NCBI GenBank assembly: GCA_036495095.1
Contig: DASXNK010000191.1
Location: 1 to 64,000 of the forward strand
Origin: Candidatus Dormiibacterota bacterium
GTDB lineage: Bacteria; Chloroflexota; Dormibacteria; Aeolococcales; Aeolococcaceae
Direction: 5' to 3'
Length of the DNA: 64,000 bases
In this document: one piece after another, positions 7,477 through 16,200 of the stretch
How positions within the stretch are numbered: the first letter of the stretch is position 1
Layout: every line of letters begins with the position of its first letter
Program-made: the position numbers and the translations under genes
The notes under the pieces: generated by a model
Databases searched by the model: none
What the model was told of the DNA's origin: nothing
What the model saw: only the letters and a program-made list of their open reading frames with translations

Positions 7477-8255
7477 AGGTCGAAGGGCGACTGCACGGCG
7501 AAGTGGCTGAACACCGAGAAGCGGTCGGCGAGCAGCAGCACCCCGAAGACCAGCAGCAGCGCCCCGCCGACGAGGTTGACGATGCCGAGGTGCCGGTTGA
7601 CGGCGCGGATCGGCCCCTGCAGCCGGTCGGTGAGCGCGGCCAGCAGCATGAAGGGCACCGCCAGCCCCAGGCAGTAGGCGACCATCACCGGCAGGCCGTC
7701 GAAACGGCCGTCCTGGGCGACGCTGAGGATGGCGCTGAGCTGGGGCCCGATGCAGGGCGTCCAGCCGGCGGCGAAGGTGACACCGAGCAGCAGGCCGCCG
7801 AGCAGCCCGCCCCGTTCGGGCAGCCGGTGGATGCGCACCTCGCGCATCAGCGCGCCGATGCGCAGCACCCCCAGGGTCTGGAGCGCCAGGACGATCACGA
7901 TGCTGCCGGCGACGATGTCGACCGCCCGCTGGTGGGTCGCCAGCACGGTGACGTCGAGGGCCCGGAGCACGTAGTAGAGGCCGATGAACACGGCGCTGAA
8001 GCCGGCCACGAAGGCGGCGCCGTTGGCGAGCACCGGCACCCGGGTGGCCACCGCGCCGGGGCGGACCGCCACCGCCACCGCCGCTCCCGGCCCCTCCCCG
8101 GCCACCGGCTGCGCCGGGGTGGGCTCACCGGCGCGGCTGCCGAGGTAGGCGAGATACGCGGGCGCCAGCGGAAAGACGCAGGGCGACAGGAAGGACACCA
8201 TGCCCGCCGCGAAGGCGAGCGGGTAGCTGAGGTGGAGGACGGTGCTGGCGATCAC
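7473..8255 (-). CDS. ccdA: CcdA-family thiol:disulfide transmembrane protein
   Basis: A 260-residue protein with six predicted membrane helices. The two family Cys motifs are present: SFLSPCVFPLAPAYLAYLG near the N-terminus and GWTPCIGPQLSA after the third helix. CcdA passes electrons from cytoplasmic thioredoxin to extracytoplasmic proteins such as cytochrome c maturation factors. No other cytochrome c maturation genes are adjacent; the coupled partner is TusA-like. Starts at GTG 8255, 10 bases after a TATCCT box. Confidence 0.92.
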   Translation of the reverse strand: MIASTVLHLSYPLAFAAGMVSFLSPCVFPLAPAYLAYLGSRAGEPTPAQPVAGEGPGAAVAVAVRPGAVATRVPVLANGAAFVAGFSAVFIGLYYVLRALDVTVLATHQRAVDIVAGSIVIVLALQTLGVLRIGALMREVRIHRLPERGGLLGGLLLGVTFAAGWTPCIGPQLSAILSVAQDGRFDGLPVMVAYCLGLAVPFMLLAALTDRLQGPIRAVNRHLGIVNLVGGALLLVFGVLLLADRFSVFSHFAVQSPFDL

Positions 8256-8265
8256 CCTGCCGCTG

Positions 8266-8271
8266 AGGATA
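8266..8271 (-). promoter_or_regulatory. -10 box (TATCCT) of the ccdA-tusA pair
   Basis: TATCCT on the minus strand ends 10 bases before GTG 8255. It separates this pair from the RidA operon upstream. Confidence 0.45.
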
Positions 8272-8295
8272 CGCCGCGTCGCTGAGGCGGCCGCC

Positions 8296-8778
8296 TCAGC
8301 CGCCGCGCACAGGATCGAGGTCGATGCGCACCACGGCGCTGATCTCGACCGCCGCCCCCAGGGGCAGCTCGGCGACGCCGACGGCGGCGCGGGTGTGCCG
8401 GCCGCGCTCGCCGAGCACCGCCACCATCAGCTCGGAGGCCCCGTTGAGCACCGCCGGCTGGGCGGTGAAGCCCGGGGCGCTGCGCACGTATCCCTCGAGG
8501 CGGAGCACCTGGCGGACGGCGTCGAGCGAGCCGGTGGCGGCGCGCATCAGGGCGAGCAGGTTGAGGGCGCAGAGCCGGGCCCCGGCCGCGGCCGCCTCGA
8601 CGCCGACGTCGGCGCCGACCACCCCGGCGCAGCGCAGCTCGCCGTGGGCGAGGGGCAGCACCCCGCTGGTGTACAGGAGATCGCCGGCGACCAGGTAGGG
8701 CACGTAGGCGCCGAGCGCGGCCGGCGGCTCGGGCAGCTCGATGCCGAGCTCGTCGAGGCGGGCGGAGGTGTCGGGCAT
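8296..8778 (-). CDS. RidA/YjgF/YER057c-family protein
   Basis: A 160-residue member of the RidA superfamily, with DLLYTSGVLPL near residue 33, LEGYVRSAPGFTAQPAVLNGAS near 100 and the closing GVAELPLGAAVEISAVVRID. RidA proteins hydrolyse reactive enamine/imine intermediates from PLP enzymes; this subgroup (UK114-like) is less characterised. The start lies 3 bases beyond the stop of the VWA gene, so it is the last gene of the BNR-MoxR-VWA-RidA operon. Confidence 0.88.
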   Translation of the reverse strand: MPDTSARLDELGIELPEPPAALGAYVPYLVAGDLLYTSGVLPLAHGELRCAGVVGADVGVEAAAAGARLCALNLLALMRAATGSLDAVRQVLRLEGYVRSAPGFTAQPAVLNGASELMVAVLGERGRHTRAAVGVAELPLGAAVEISAVVRIDLDPVRGG

Positions 8779-8781
8779 CTG

Positions 8782-10176
8782 CTATCTCCCGGGGGGCGCG
8801 ACCATGGCGTCGATCGCCGCCTCCAGCTGGACGACGTTGCGCACCTCCGCCACCTGGGTGCAGTGGGGCACGTACGCGGGCATCGACGAGTCGCCGAGCC
8901 CCCAGCTCAGCCTCGCCTCGGGGTTGAACCACACCACCCGCCGCGCCCGCGCCCGCAGGCTGCCGAGCACCTCGGCGCGGGGCGGGGTGTAGTTGCCACG
9001 GCCGTCGCCGAGCACCAGCAGGATGGTGCGCGGGGTGACCGCGTCCGGGTACTCGGTGGCGAAGCTCTCCAGGCTGCGACCGTAGTTCGTCGACGAGTAC
9101 CAGGCGATGTCCCGGGGCTGCATCGCCCGGTCGATCGCGGTGGCGGCGTCGGCCTCGGCGAACTCCCCCGTCACCTCGACCGTGCCGCTGACGAAGACGA
9201 AGGTGCGCACCCGGCTGAAGCGGTCCTGGAGCCGGTAGAGGAAGTGGAGCATGAACCGCACCGTCGTCTGCATCGAGTTGCTGATGTCGCAGAGCGCGGC
9301 CACCTGGGGCCTGTGCTGCGGCGGCTTCTCCCAGCGCAGCCGGAAGGGCACCCCGCCCGACTGCAGGTTGGCGCGCCAGGTCCGCTGCATGTCGAGGGCA
9401 CCGCGGCGCCGGGGGCGGCGGCGCAGCTCGGGCAGGGAGTCGAGCTTGCGTCCCAGCCGCTCGACCAGCCGTGCCATCTCCGCCGACTCGCGCGGCGAGA
9501 ACGCGCCCAGCGGGGCGCGGCCGAGGTCGCTGCGCAGCCGCTCGCGGCGGCGCTGGGCGTCGATCCGCTCGAACTCGGCGTCGACGGTGCCGCGCACCGT
9601 GGCCCGCAGGCGGTCGATCTGCTGGCGCATCCGCTCCCGCCAGGCGCGCGCCGCGCCCTCGTCCAGGCCCGCCGCCCGCAGCGCCGCCTGGAAGCGGTCG
9701 AGGGCGGCGTCCGCGCCCGAGCCCGCCCCCAGCGCCTCGAGGATGGAGCGGCCAGCCATCCCCCGTTGCAGCAGCGACTCCAGGCCGGCGATCGCCTCGC
9801 GGGCGGCCTCGCGGACCATCAGGGCCAGCTCGAGGTCGCCCATGTCCATCAGCCGGTCGAGCAGCGCCTGGAGCTCGCCCCCGAGGGCGTCGAGCGCCTC
9901 GGGCGGCAGCGGGGGAAGGTCGTCCGGGGGCTCGACGGTGGGCAGCACGCCGCCGCGGCTGCCGTAGGGGGAGAAGTAGAGGTCGAAGAGCTGCTCGAAG
10001 AGCTCGAGGTCGATGCTCCGCTTCACCAGGGTGCCGCGCAGCGCGGCGCGGAAGGTGCGGCGGTCGTCGAGCTCGACCGTGCCCGCGGCCACCAGCGCCT
10101 CGGCGGCCTCCGGCGGCGACACCCGCACCCCGGCGGCCCGCAGCGCCGCCACGAACTGGAGGATGTGCTCGTCCAC
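8782..10176 (-). CDS. VWA-domain protein (CoxE-like)
   Basis: A 464-residue protein. The N-terminal half is helical and Arg/Glu-rich. The C-terminal half is a von Willebrand factor A domain with an intact MIDAS-type DISNSM (DxSxS) near residue 300, and VLGDGRGNYTPP. It follows a MoxR ATPase gene by 10 bases, the classic MoxR-VWA arrangement used to insert metals or remodel complexes (as in CoxD/CoxE for CO dehydrogenase). No CO dehydrogenase genes are present, so the client is unknown. Confidence 0.88.
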   Translation of the reverse strand: MDEHILQFVAALRAAGVRVSPPEAAEALVAAGTVELDDRRTFRAALRGTLVKRSIDLELFEQLFDLYFSPYGSRGGVLPTVEPPDDLPPLPPEALDALGGELQALLDRLMDMGDLELALMVREAAREAIAGLESLLQRGMAGRSILEALGAGSGADAALDRFQAALRAAGLDEGAARAWRERMRQQIDRLRATVRGTVDAEFERIDAQRRRERLRSDLGRAPLGAFSPRESAEMARLVERLGRKLDSLPELRRRPRRRGALDMQRTWRANLQSGGVPFRLRWEKPPQHRPQVAALCDISNSMQTTVRFMLHFLYRLQDRFSRVRTFVFVSGTVEVTGEFAEADAATAIDRAMQPRDIAWYSSTNYGRSLESFATEYPDAVTPRTILLVLGDGRGNYTPPRAEVLGSLRARARRVVWFNPEARLSWGLGDSSMPAYVPHCTQVAEVRNVVQLEAAIDAMVAPPGR

Positions 10177-10186
10177 CGCGCGTCCG

Positions 10187-11104
10187 CTAGTTGAGCAGCG
10201 CGTGGAGCGACTCGCGTCCCTTGCGCACGTCGCCCTCGTACTTCAGCACCAGCGAGAGGGTCTCGGAGACCACCGCCGGGTCCAGGGTCTCGGCGTTGAG
10301 CAGCACCAGGGCGCGTGCCCAGTCGATCGACTCGGAGATGCTGGGGAGCTTGCGCAGGCCCAGGGTCCGCAGCTTCGCCATTGCGTGGGCGACCTGCCGG
10401 GCCAGCTCGGCGGAGGCCTCGGGGACCCGGCGGCGGATGATGTCGCGCTCCCGCTCGGCGCAGGGGAAGTCGAGGTGGAGGTGGAGGCAGCGCCGCCGCA
10501 GGGCGTCGCTCAGCTCGCGCTGGGCGTTGCTGGTCAGCACCGTCACCGGCCGGGTGCGGGCGGTCAGCGTGCCCAGCTCGGGGACGGTGACCTGGTAGTC
10601 GCCGAGCATCTCGAGGAGGAAGGCCTCGAACTCGGCGTCGCCCTTGTCGATCTCGTCGATGAGGAGCACCACCGGCTTCTCACTGAGGATCGCCTTCAGC
10701 AGCGGGCGGGGGAGCAGGAACCGGTCGCTGAAGAAGACGTCGTCCTGGACGGCGATGCGCTCGACCGCCTCCGCCAGGGTGGCGGCGTCGCCGACCGCCT
10801 CACCGATCTTGTCGCGGAGGATCTGGGTGTAGAGCAGCTGCTTCGCGTACTCCCACTCGTAGAGCGCCTTGGCCTCGTCGAGCCCCTCGTAGCACTGCAG
10901 CCGGACCAGCTCGCGGTCGAGCGCGCGGGAGAGCGCCCGGGCGAGCTCGGTCTTGCCCACCCCCGCCGGCCCCTCGACCAGCAGCGGCTTCTCCATGCGG
11001 GTGGCCAGGTAGGTGACGGTGGCGGCGTCGGGATCGATCAGGTAGTCGGCGGTGTCGAGACGGGCGATGCAGTCGGCGACGGAGGCGAACTGGTCGGTGC
11101 TCAC
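10187..11104 (-). CDS. MoxR-family AAA+ ATPase
   Basis: A 305-residue AAA+ ATPase with Walker A (GPAGVGKTE) near residue 46 and Walker B VVLLIDEIDKGD near 150, then sensor motifs (TSNAQRELSDALRRR). MoxR ATPases work with VWA proteins as maturation chaperones. The GTG start overlaps the stop of the upstream BNR gene (GTGA), and the VWA gene follows. Confidence 0.93.
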   Translation of the reverse strand: MSTDQFASVADCIARLDTADYLIDPDAATVTYLATRMEKPLLVEGPAGVGKTELARALSRALDRELVRLQCYEGLDEAKALYEWEYAKQLLYTQILRDKIGEAVGDAATLAEAVERIAVQDDVFFSDRFLLPRPLLKAILSEKPVVLLIDEIDKGDAEFEAFLLEMLGDYQVTVPELGTLTARTRPVTVLTSNAQRELSDALRRRCLHLHLDFPCAERERDIIRRRVPEASAELARQVAHAMAKLRTLGLRKLPSISESIDWARALVLLNAETLDPAVVSETLSLVLKYEGDVRKGRESLHALLN

Positions 11105-12405
11105 GGGGGACCGTCCACGTCCAGCCGCCGCTGCCGGCGGCGCAGCCCGACCGCGACGGCGCCGAGCGCCGCCAGCACCTCGACGGCCAGCGGGAAGGGC
11201 CAGTGGAAGATCGCCCCGACGAGCCGCGCCGGGCCCGACTGCTCGGGGACCAGGGGCTCGATCGCCACCGGCTTCGGGGTGGCGGCCGGACGGGGCAGTG
11301 CGGCCGAGCTGACCGGCGCGGTGCCCTTCTCGCCGGTCACCGCCGCCGGGGGCGGGACGGTGTCGTCGATCTGGCTGTACAGCGCGGCGCCGCCCTGAGG
11401 CGGCACCACCGCGATCATCACCAGCGGCGGCTGGGCGGGGGCGACGGCGATCGAGGAGACCGAGTGGCGGTCGGCGGGCAGCCCCTTGTCGGCGGGGACG
11501 AAGCTGCCCCCCCCGTCGGTGGAGCGGAGGATGGTGCCGCCGCTGCTCCCGCCGGCGTCGCTGCCCGCGTAGACGAGGTTGGGATCGAGCTGGCTGAAGC
11601 CGACGGTGGTCACCGAGAGCTGCTCGGCGATCCCGCCGCTCGGGGTCCAGGTGGTGCCGCCGTCGATGCTGTGGTAGGTGCCCTTGTTGGTGGCCACCAC
11701 CAGGGGCCGGAACTGGGCCGACTGGGGGAGCGGCCCGGCGCCGAGCGACGACACCGTCGCGGTCGCGGGGAGGCCCTGGGCGAGCGGCTCCCAGGCGGGG
11801 CCGGGGCCGGCGTTGCGGAAGAGGAAGCCGGCGCCCGGGCCGCCGTCGGTGCCGGCGACCAGGGTGAACTGCGGGGAGTTGGCGGCCACCGCGACCGCGC
11901 TCACGTCGAAGCCGTCGAGGCCGGCGGGGCGCCAGGTGGTGCCGTCGACGCTCACCGCCACGCCGTTGCTGGTGCCCACCGCGAGGCCACCGAGCCCGAA
12001 GGCCACGGCGCGCACGTTGCGGTCGGGAAGGCCGGCCGAGACCTCGCGCCAGGTGGCGCCGCCGTCGTCGCTGCGCTGCACCCCGCCGCCGGCCAGCCCC
12101 GCGTAGGCGGTGTGCGCCGGGCGGACGTCGAAGCCGACCACCCAGACCCGGGAGCCGTGGACCGGCGTGGCCCTCCAGGTCTGGCCGCCGTCGGTGGTGC
12201 GGTAGACCCCCGCGTCGGTGGCGGCGAGCGCGGTGGCGGGGAGAGCGGGGTTGAAGGCGACCGACCAGATCCTCGCGCCGCCCAGCCCGGGGAGCACCCC
12301 CACCCTGCCCCAGTCGGCGGCGATCGCCGGTGACGTGCCCGCCACCACGAGGGCGACGAGGGCGACGAGGACGGCGGCGGCCGCCCGGCGGGCAGCGGTG
12401 ATCAC
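11101..12405 (-). CDS. Secreted BNR/sialidase-like repeat (beta-propeller) protein
   Basis: A 434-residue protein with an N-terminal signal sequence (RRAAAAVLVALVALVVAG) and a series of BNR-type repeats of the form YRTTDGGQTWRAT, QRSDDGGATWREV, YHSIDGGTTWTPS and LRSTDGGGSF. A C-terminal membrane helix and basic tail end it. It resembles photosystem II stability factor/sortilin-type propellers and is probably displayed outside the membrane. It is first in the MoxR-VWA-RidA operon, so it could be the complex the ATPase serves; that is inference. Confidence 0.82.
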   Translation of the reverse strand: MITAARRAAAAVLVALVALVVAGTSPAIAADWGRVGVLPGLGGARIWSVAFNPALPATALAATDAGVYRTTDGGQTWRATPVHGSRVWVVGFDVRPAHTAYAGLAGGGVQRSDDGGATWREVSAGLPDRNVRAVAFGLGGLAVGTSNGVAVSVDGTTWRPAGLDGFDVSAVAVAANSPQFTLVAGTDGGPGAGFLFRNAGPGPAWEPLAQGLPATATVSSLGAGPLPQSAQFRPLVVATNKGTYHSIDGGTTWTPSGGIAEQLSVTTVGFSQLDPNLVYAGSDAGGSSGGTILRSTDGGGSFVPADKGLPADRHSVSSIAVAPAQPPLVMIAVVPPQGGAALYSQIDDTVPPPAAVTGEKGTAPVSSAALPRPAATPKPVAIEPLVPEQSGPARLVGAIFHWPFPLAVEVLAALGAVAVGLRRRQRRLDVDGPP

Positions 12406-12412
12406 CGTGTCG

Positions 12413-12418
12413 AGGATA
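12413..12418 (-). promoter_or_regulatory. -10 box (TATCCT), leaderless start of the BNR-MoxR operon
   Basis: GCTATCCT on the minus strand ends 7 bases before GTG 12405, with no ribosome-binding site. Confidence 0.5.
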
Positions 12419-12453
12419 GCGGTTGACCTCAGGGGGAAGACTCAGGATCCAGG

Positions 12454-13740
12454 CTATGGGATCAGCGGCCCGAGGACGATGGTGTGCTCACGGTCGGGCC
12501 CGACCGAGACCCCCTCCACCGGCGCGCCGCTCACCTCGCCGAGACGGGTGATGTAGGCGCGGGCCGCGGCGGGCAGGTCCTCCAGCCGCCGGCAGTCGCG
12601 GGTCGGCGACCGCCAGCCGGGCATCTCCTCGTACACCCCCTCGAGGTGCTTGAGGTGGGAGATGTTGGCCATGGGGTGGTCCCAGGCCTCGCCCTTGCTG
12701 AGGTAGCCGGTGCAGATCCTGATCGGGTCGACGTTGTCGAGAACGTCCAGCTTGGTGACGAACATCGCGTCCACGCCGTTGGTGTTCACCGCGTAGCGGG
12801 CCACCGCGGCGTCGAACCAGCCCACCCGCCGCGCCCGCCCGGTGACGGTGCCGAACTCGGCCCCGACCTCGCGGATGCGGTCGCCGAGGCCGTCGTGGAG
12901 CTCGGTCGGGAAGGGACCGTAGCCCACCCGGGTGGTGTACGCCTTGAAGACCCCGATCGTCTTCGAGATCCGCGAGGGGGGGATGCCGCTGCCGGTGCAG
13001 GCCCCGCCCGCGGTCGGCGCCGAGGAGGTGACGTAGGGGTAGGTGCCCAGGTCGATGTCGAGCATCACCCCCTGGGCGCCCTCGAGGAGGATGCGGTCGC
13101 CGCGGGCGATGGCGCCGTGGACGATCGGGTAGATGTCGCGGATGTGGCGGTCGAGCAGCTCGCCGTACTGCATGTACTCGTCGAGGATCGCCTGCTCGTC
13201 GAAGGGGTCGACGCCGTAGAGCCTGGTGAGCGCCTCGTTCTTGAGCCGGAGCACGAAACGGAGCTTCTTCTCCATGAACTTCGGCTTCTGGAGGTCGCCG
13301 ATGCGGAAGCCGATCCGGCGCACCTTGTCCTCGTAGGTGGGACCGATGCCGCGGGCCGTGGTGCCGAGCCGGTCGTCGCCGCGCTGGTGCTCGCCGAGCT
13401 TGTCCAGGGCGGGGTGATAGGGCATCACCATGTGGGCCCGGTCACTGATGAAGAGGTTGTCGGTGCTGATGCCCTGGCCGCGGAGGGTGTCGAGCTCGCG
13501 GAGGAAGGCCCCGGGGTCGACCACCATGCCGTGGCCGATCACGCAGGTGACCTGGGGGTAGAGGATGCCGCTGGGGATGAGCTGGAAGCGGAACTCGCGT
13601 CCCCCGCTGACCACGGTGTGGCCGGCGTTGTTCCCCCCCTGGGAGCGGACCACCATCTCGACGCCGTCGGCGAGGAGGTCGATGACCTTCCCCTTCCCCT
13701 CGTCACCCCACTGGCCGCCGACCAGAATCGTCACGCTCAT
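12454..13740 (-). CDS. purA: Adenylosuccinate synthetase
   Basis: A 428-residue PurA, which joins IMP and aspartate with GTP to give adenylosuccinate, the first committed step to AMP. Signatures are the N-terminal GGQWGDEGKGKVIDLL, QGGNNAGHTV, LLEGAQGVMLDIDLGTYPYVTSS and the TTRVGYGPFPTE region. The ATG at 13740 gives the normal family length; the frame stays open upstream but that part is the antisense of the neighbouring CPBP gene. Divergent from CPBP with about 60 bases between. Confidence 0.98.
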   Translation of the reverse strand: MSVTILVGGQWGDEGKGKVIDLLADGVEMVVRSQGGNNAGHTVVSGGREFRFQLIPSGILYPQVTCVIGHGMVVDPGAFLRELDTLRGQGISTDNLFISDRAHMVMPYHPALDKLGEHQRGDDRLGTTARGIGPTYEDKVRRIGFRIGDLQKPKFMEKKLRFVLRLKNEALTRLYGVDPFDEQAILDEYMQYGELLDRHIRDIYPIVHGAIARGDRILLEGAQGVMLDIDLGTYPYVTSSAPTAGGACTGSGIPPSRISKTIGVFKAYTTRVGYGPFPTELHDGLGDRIREVGAEFGTVTGRARRVGWFDAAVARYAVNTNGVDAMFVTKLDVLDNVDPIRICTGYLSKGEAWDHPMANISHLKHLEGVYEEMPGWRSPTRDCRRLEDLPAAARAYITRLGEVSGAPVEGVSVGPDREHTIVLGPLIP

Positions 13741-13751
13741 CGCGGCCGGTA

Positions 13752-13757
13752 AGGCTA
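13752..13757 (-). promoter_or_regulatory. -10 candidate (TAGCCT) of purA
   Basis: GGTAGCCT on the minus strand ends 11 bases before the purA ATG. An overlapping alternative is the palindromic GTATAC at 13790-13795, which could serve both directions. Confidence 0.35.
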
Positions 13758-13790
13758 CCGGAAGTGCGGCGCACGGGGTCGCCCGCCCGG

Positions 13791-13796
13791 TATACA
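13791..13796 (+). promoter_or_regulatory. -10 box (TATACA) of CPBP protease gene
   Basis: TATACA ends 7 bases before ATG 13804, the leaderless spacing found elsewhere. The box contains a GTATAC palindrome in the divergent purA region. Confidence 0.5.
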
Positions 13797-13803
13797 GCGG
13801 GTG

Positions 13804-14694
13804 ATGGAGCGTCGCCTCGCCGGGCCCGGCGTCCCCTCCCCCCCGGACGGAGCGGCCTGGCGCCGGCCGCTGCTCGCGCTCGTGATCGCCGCGGCGTCGC
13901 TGGCGGCGGTGCTCCTCGGCCCCCGGCTCTTCGACACCGATCCGGTGGGCGTGGATCCCTTCGACGCCCGCCTGGCGGCGGTCGCGCTGGTGCTCGCCGG
14001 TGTGGCCATGGCCTGGGCACGGCTCGCCGAGATGCGCGGCGTCCTCCTGGCGGTGGCCGCGGTGGTCCTGCCCTACTGCCTCTGGTCGGCCACCCCGCGC
14101 GCGCTCGGGCTGCTCCTCGGCGGCCGGATCTCCTTCGACGCCGAGGTGCTCGGCGCCGACGGGGTCTACGTCGCCGCCACCCTGGCGATCGCCGCGGTGG
14201 CGGTGCGCCGGCTGCCGGCGCGGTGGCGGCCGCGGCTGCGGCTGCTCACCGCCCGGCCACTCGCCCTCGCCGTGGCCGTCCTCGGCGTCGCCGCGGTGGT
14301 GGGCATCGCCCTGGCGCTGCCCGCCGAGCCGCTGGGCCGGCTCGGCATCCCGGTGGCGGCGGTGCGCCGCGACCTGCCCCTGCTCGGGCCCGCCTACGTG
14401 CTCCAGGCCGCCGCCCAGGAGCTGCAGTTCCGCGGGCTGCTGCTCGGCGTCCTGGAGCGCACCATGCGCCCGGCGGCGGCGAACCTGGCCCAGGCGCTGC
14501 TCTTCGGCCTCGCCCACATCGCGGTGCTCTACGAGGGGCCGGCCGCGGCGCTGGTCCCGGTCACCGTCGTGCTCGGCCTGGTGCTGGGCGCGCTCACCCG
14601 CTGGACCGGCTCGCTGTGGCCGGCGATCGCCATCCACTCCGCCCTCGAGGTCGGCGTCGCCGTCGCCGTCATCCCCGGCCTCTATGGCCAGTGA
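13804..14694 (+). CDS. CPBP-family intramembrane metalloprotease-like protein
   Basis: A 296-residue protein of about eight membrane helices with the ABI/CPBP motifs: QELQFRG near residue 218 (usual EExxxR), FGLAH near 237 and HSALE near 278. The first Glu of motif 1 is Gln here, so catalysis is uncertain. The family includes Rce1-type CAAX proteases and bacteriocin-immunity proteins. ATG 13804 is preferred to GTG 13801 by the -10 spacing. Its stop overlaps the next gene by 11 bases. Confidence 0.85.
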   Translation: MERRLAGPGVPSPPDGAAWRRPLLALVIAAASLAAVLLGPRLFDTDPVGVDPFDARLAAVALVLAGVAMAWARLAEMRGVLLAVAAVVLPYCLWSATPRALGLLLGGRISFDAEVLGADGVYVAATLAIAAVAVRRLPARWRPRLRLLTARPLALAVAVLGVAAVVGIALALPAEPLGRLGIPVAAVRRDLPLLGPAYVLQAAAQELQFRGLLLGVLERTMRPAAANLAQALLFGLAHIAVLYEGPAAALVPVTVVLGLVLGALTRWTGSLWPAIAIHSALEVGVAVAVIPGLYGQ

Positions 14695-15541
14695 GCGCCG
14701 GCGGCGGGCGCTCACCGCGGTGCCGCTGGCGCTGGGACTGCTCGCCGCCGCCCCCTCGGCCTCGGCCCCCTCGGCGGCCGAGCCCTGGTGGGTGCCGGTG
14801 GGCCTGCGCGGAGAGGCGGTCACCGCGGTGGTGCCCGGGGCGACCGGGCTGCTGGTGCTCGCCGGCGGCCGCCTCCGCTGCCTGGCGCTGCCCGGGAGCA
14901 GCGGTCCGGCGGTCTGCGGGCGCCCGCTCGGCCATCCCGGCGCCGCCGGCGTGCCGGGTTCGCCGCGCTGGCTGCTGCGCGGCGGCCACGTCCTCCGGCC
15001 CGACCTGGGGGCGGCGGCGGTCGATCCCGGCAGCCCCGACCTCGGCGCCTCCGCGCGGCTCCTGGTGGCCCCTGCGGCGGATCCCGGGGTGGTGGTGGCG
15101 GTGGCCGCCGACGGCACCGTCTGGCGGCGCACCCCGGCGGGGGGCTGGGGCAGGTCGCTGCTCCTCCTCCCCCAGAGCCTGATCGCCGGGCCGCCGGCGG
15201 TGACCGGCCTGGCCGCCTTCGAGACCAGCCCGCTCACCCCCGCGGTCTACCTGGCCACCGACGGTGACGCGGTGCTGATCACCACCGACGGCGGCGACGA
15301 CTGGGTCCGGGCCGCCCCGGGCCTGCCCACCGGCGTGCTCACCCTCACCACCGACGCCGCCACCCGGGCGGTCTACGCGGGAACCCGGGACGGGCTCTGG
15401 GTCCACCACCTGCAGAGCTTCCCGGCGCCCCCGGTGTACCGGCCCGCGGCGCTGCTGGCGCGCTGGCTCGGGGTCGCCGTCCTCGCCGGCCTGACCACCC
15501 TCGCGGCGGTGGCGGCGCTGGCGCGGGCGGCGCGGCGGTGA
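14684..15541 (+). CDS. Secreted BNR/propeller-like protein with C-terminal membrane anchor
   Basis: A 285-residue protein: signal peptide (LTAVPLALGLLAAAPSASA), a beta-rich body with repeats such as VYLATDGDAVLITTDGGDDW and VYAGTRDGLWVHH that match BNR/two-bladed propeller units, and a C-terminal helix (WLGVAVLAGLTTLAAVAALA) followed by RAARR. It begins inside the end of the CPBP gene (ATGGCCAGTGA), so they are coupled. It resembles a shorter version of the BNR protein at 11101-12405. Confidence 0.75.
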   Translation: MASERRRRALTAVPLALGLLAAAPSASAPSAAEPWWVPVGLRGEAVTAVVPGATGLLVLAGGRLRCLALPGSSGPAVCGRPLGHPGAAGVPGSPRWLLRGGHVLRPDLGAAAVDPGSPDLGASARLLVAPAADPGVVVAVAADGTVWRRTPAGGWGRSLLLLPQSLIAGPPAVTGLAAFETSPLTPAVYLATDGDAVLITTDGGDDWVRAAPGLPTGVLTLTTDAATRAVYAGTRDGLWVHHLQSFPAPPVYRPAALLARWLGVAVLAGLTTLAAVAALARAARR

Positions 15542-15663
15542 ACGCGCGGTAGCTTCGCAAACGCAACGAAAGCACCGAAAGCTTTGCCGCCCCCGGCGCG
15601 TTCCCCTGGTGTGGCCTCCCGCGAGACGCACCCAGCGCCCCGGCCACGACGGCGTGCAGCACC

Positions 15664-16200
15664 ATGAGACATCCGCTCGGCATCGCCCTCGGCGCGGCGG
15701 CACTCGCCGGCCTCGCGGGCGCCTCGCTGGCCTCGCCGCCGGCGGGACCGCCGGCCGCGATGCCGCTGACCGTCCCCGCGGCGGCCTTCGGCAGGCAGCT
15801 GCTCGGCTCGCCCTCGGCCGGCGCGCCCACCGCGGGGCTCGCCCCCGGCTGGCTGCTGCTGCGCACCCTCCCGGACGGCACTCGGACCGACGGACCGGCG
15901 GTGGCCGGCGCCGTCGCCCTCGCACCCCCGGCGGTGCCGGCGCCGTCGCCGGCCTGGACCTCGGCGCCCCTCCCCGCGCTGCTGGCATCGATGCCGATCC
16001 ACCTGCCGGTGCGGTCGCTGCCGGCGCCTCCGACCCCGCTCCCCCTGACGCCGCCGCCGCCCCCCTCGGGGACGAAGGGCCCCGCCGCGGGTCACCACGG
16101 CGGCACCGGCACCGGCTCCGGCCGCGGACACCATCACGGCGCCGGCCACCCCAAGGGCTCGCCGCCCAGCCCGGCCTCGCCCTCCTCCGGCCAGGCCTGA
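15664..16200 (+). CDS. Hypothetical secreted Pro/Ala-rich protein with His-rich tail
   Basis: A 178-residue low-complexity protein: signal peptide (IALGAAALAGLAGASLA), then Pro/Ala-rich sequence, and a C-terminal Gly/His stretch (GHHGGTGTGSGRGHHHGAG) that could bind metal. No family recognised. It is followed by a strong intrinsic terminator at 16301-16343. Codon use matches the neighbours, but low complexity lowers confidence. Confidence 0.6.
   Translation: MRHPLGIALGAAALAGLAGASLASPPAGPPAAMPLTVPAAAFGRQLLGSPSAGAPTAGLAPGWLLLRTLPDGTRTDGPAVAGAVALAPPAVPAPSPAWTSAPLPALLASMPIHLPVRSLPAPPTPLPLTPPPPPSGTKGPAAGHHGGTGTGSGRGHHHGAGHPKGSPPSPASPSSGQA

Noticed and set aside
13741-15237. N-terminal extension of purA of about 500 residues
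   Set aside because: PurA begins with its universal GGQWGDEGKGKV block directly after ATG 13740, and the extension is the antisense of the CPBP and propeller genes.
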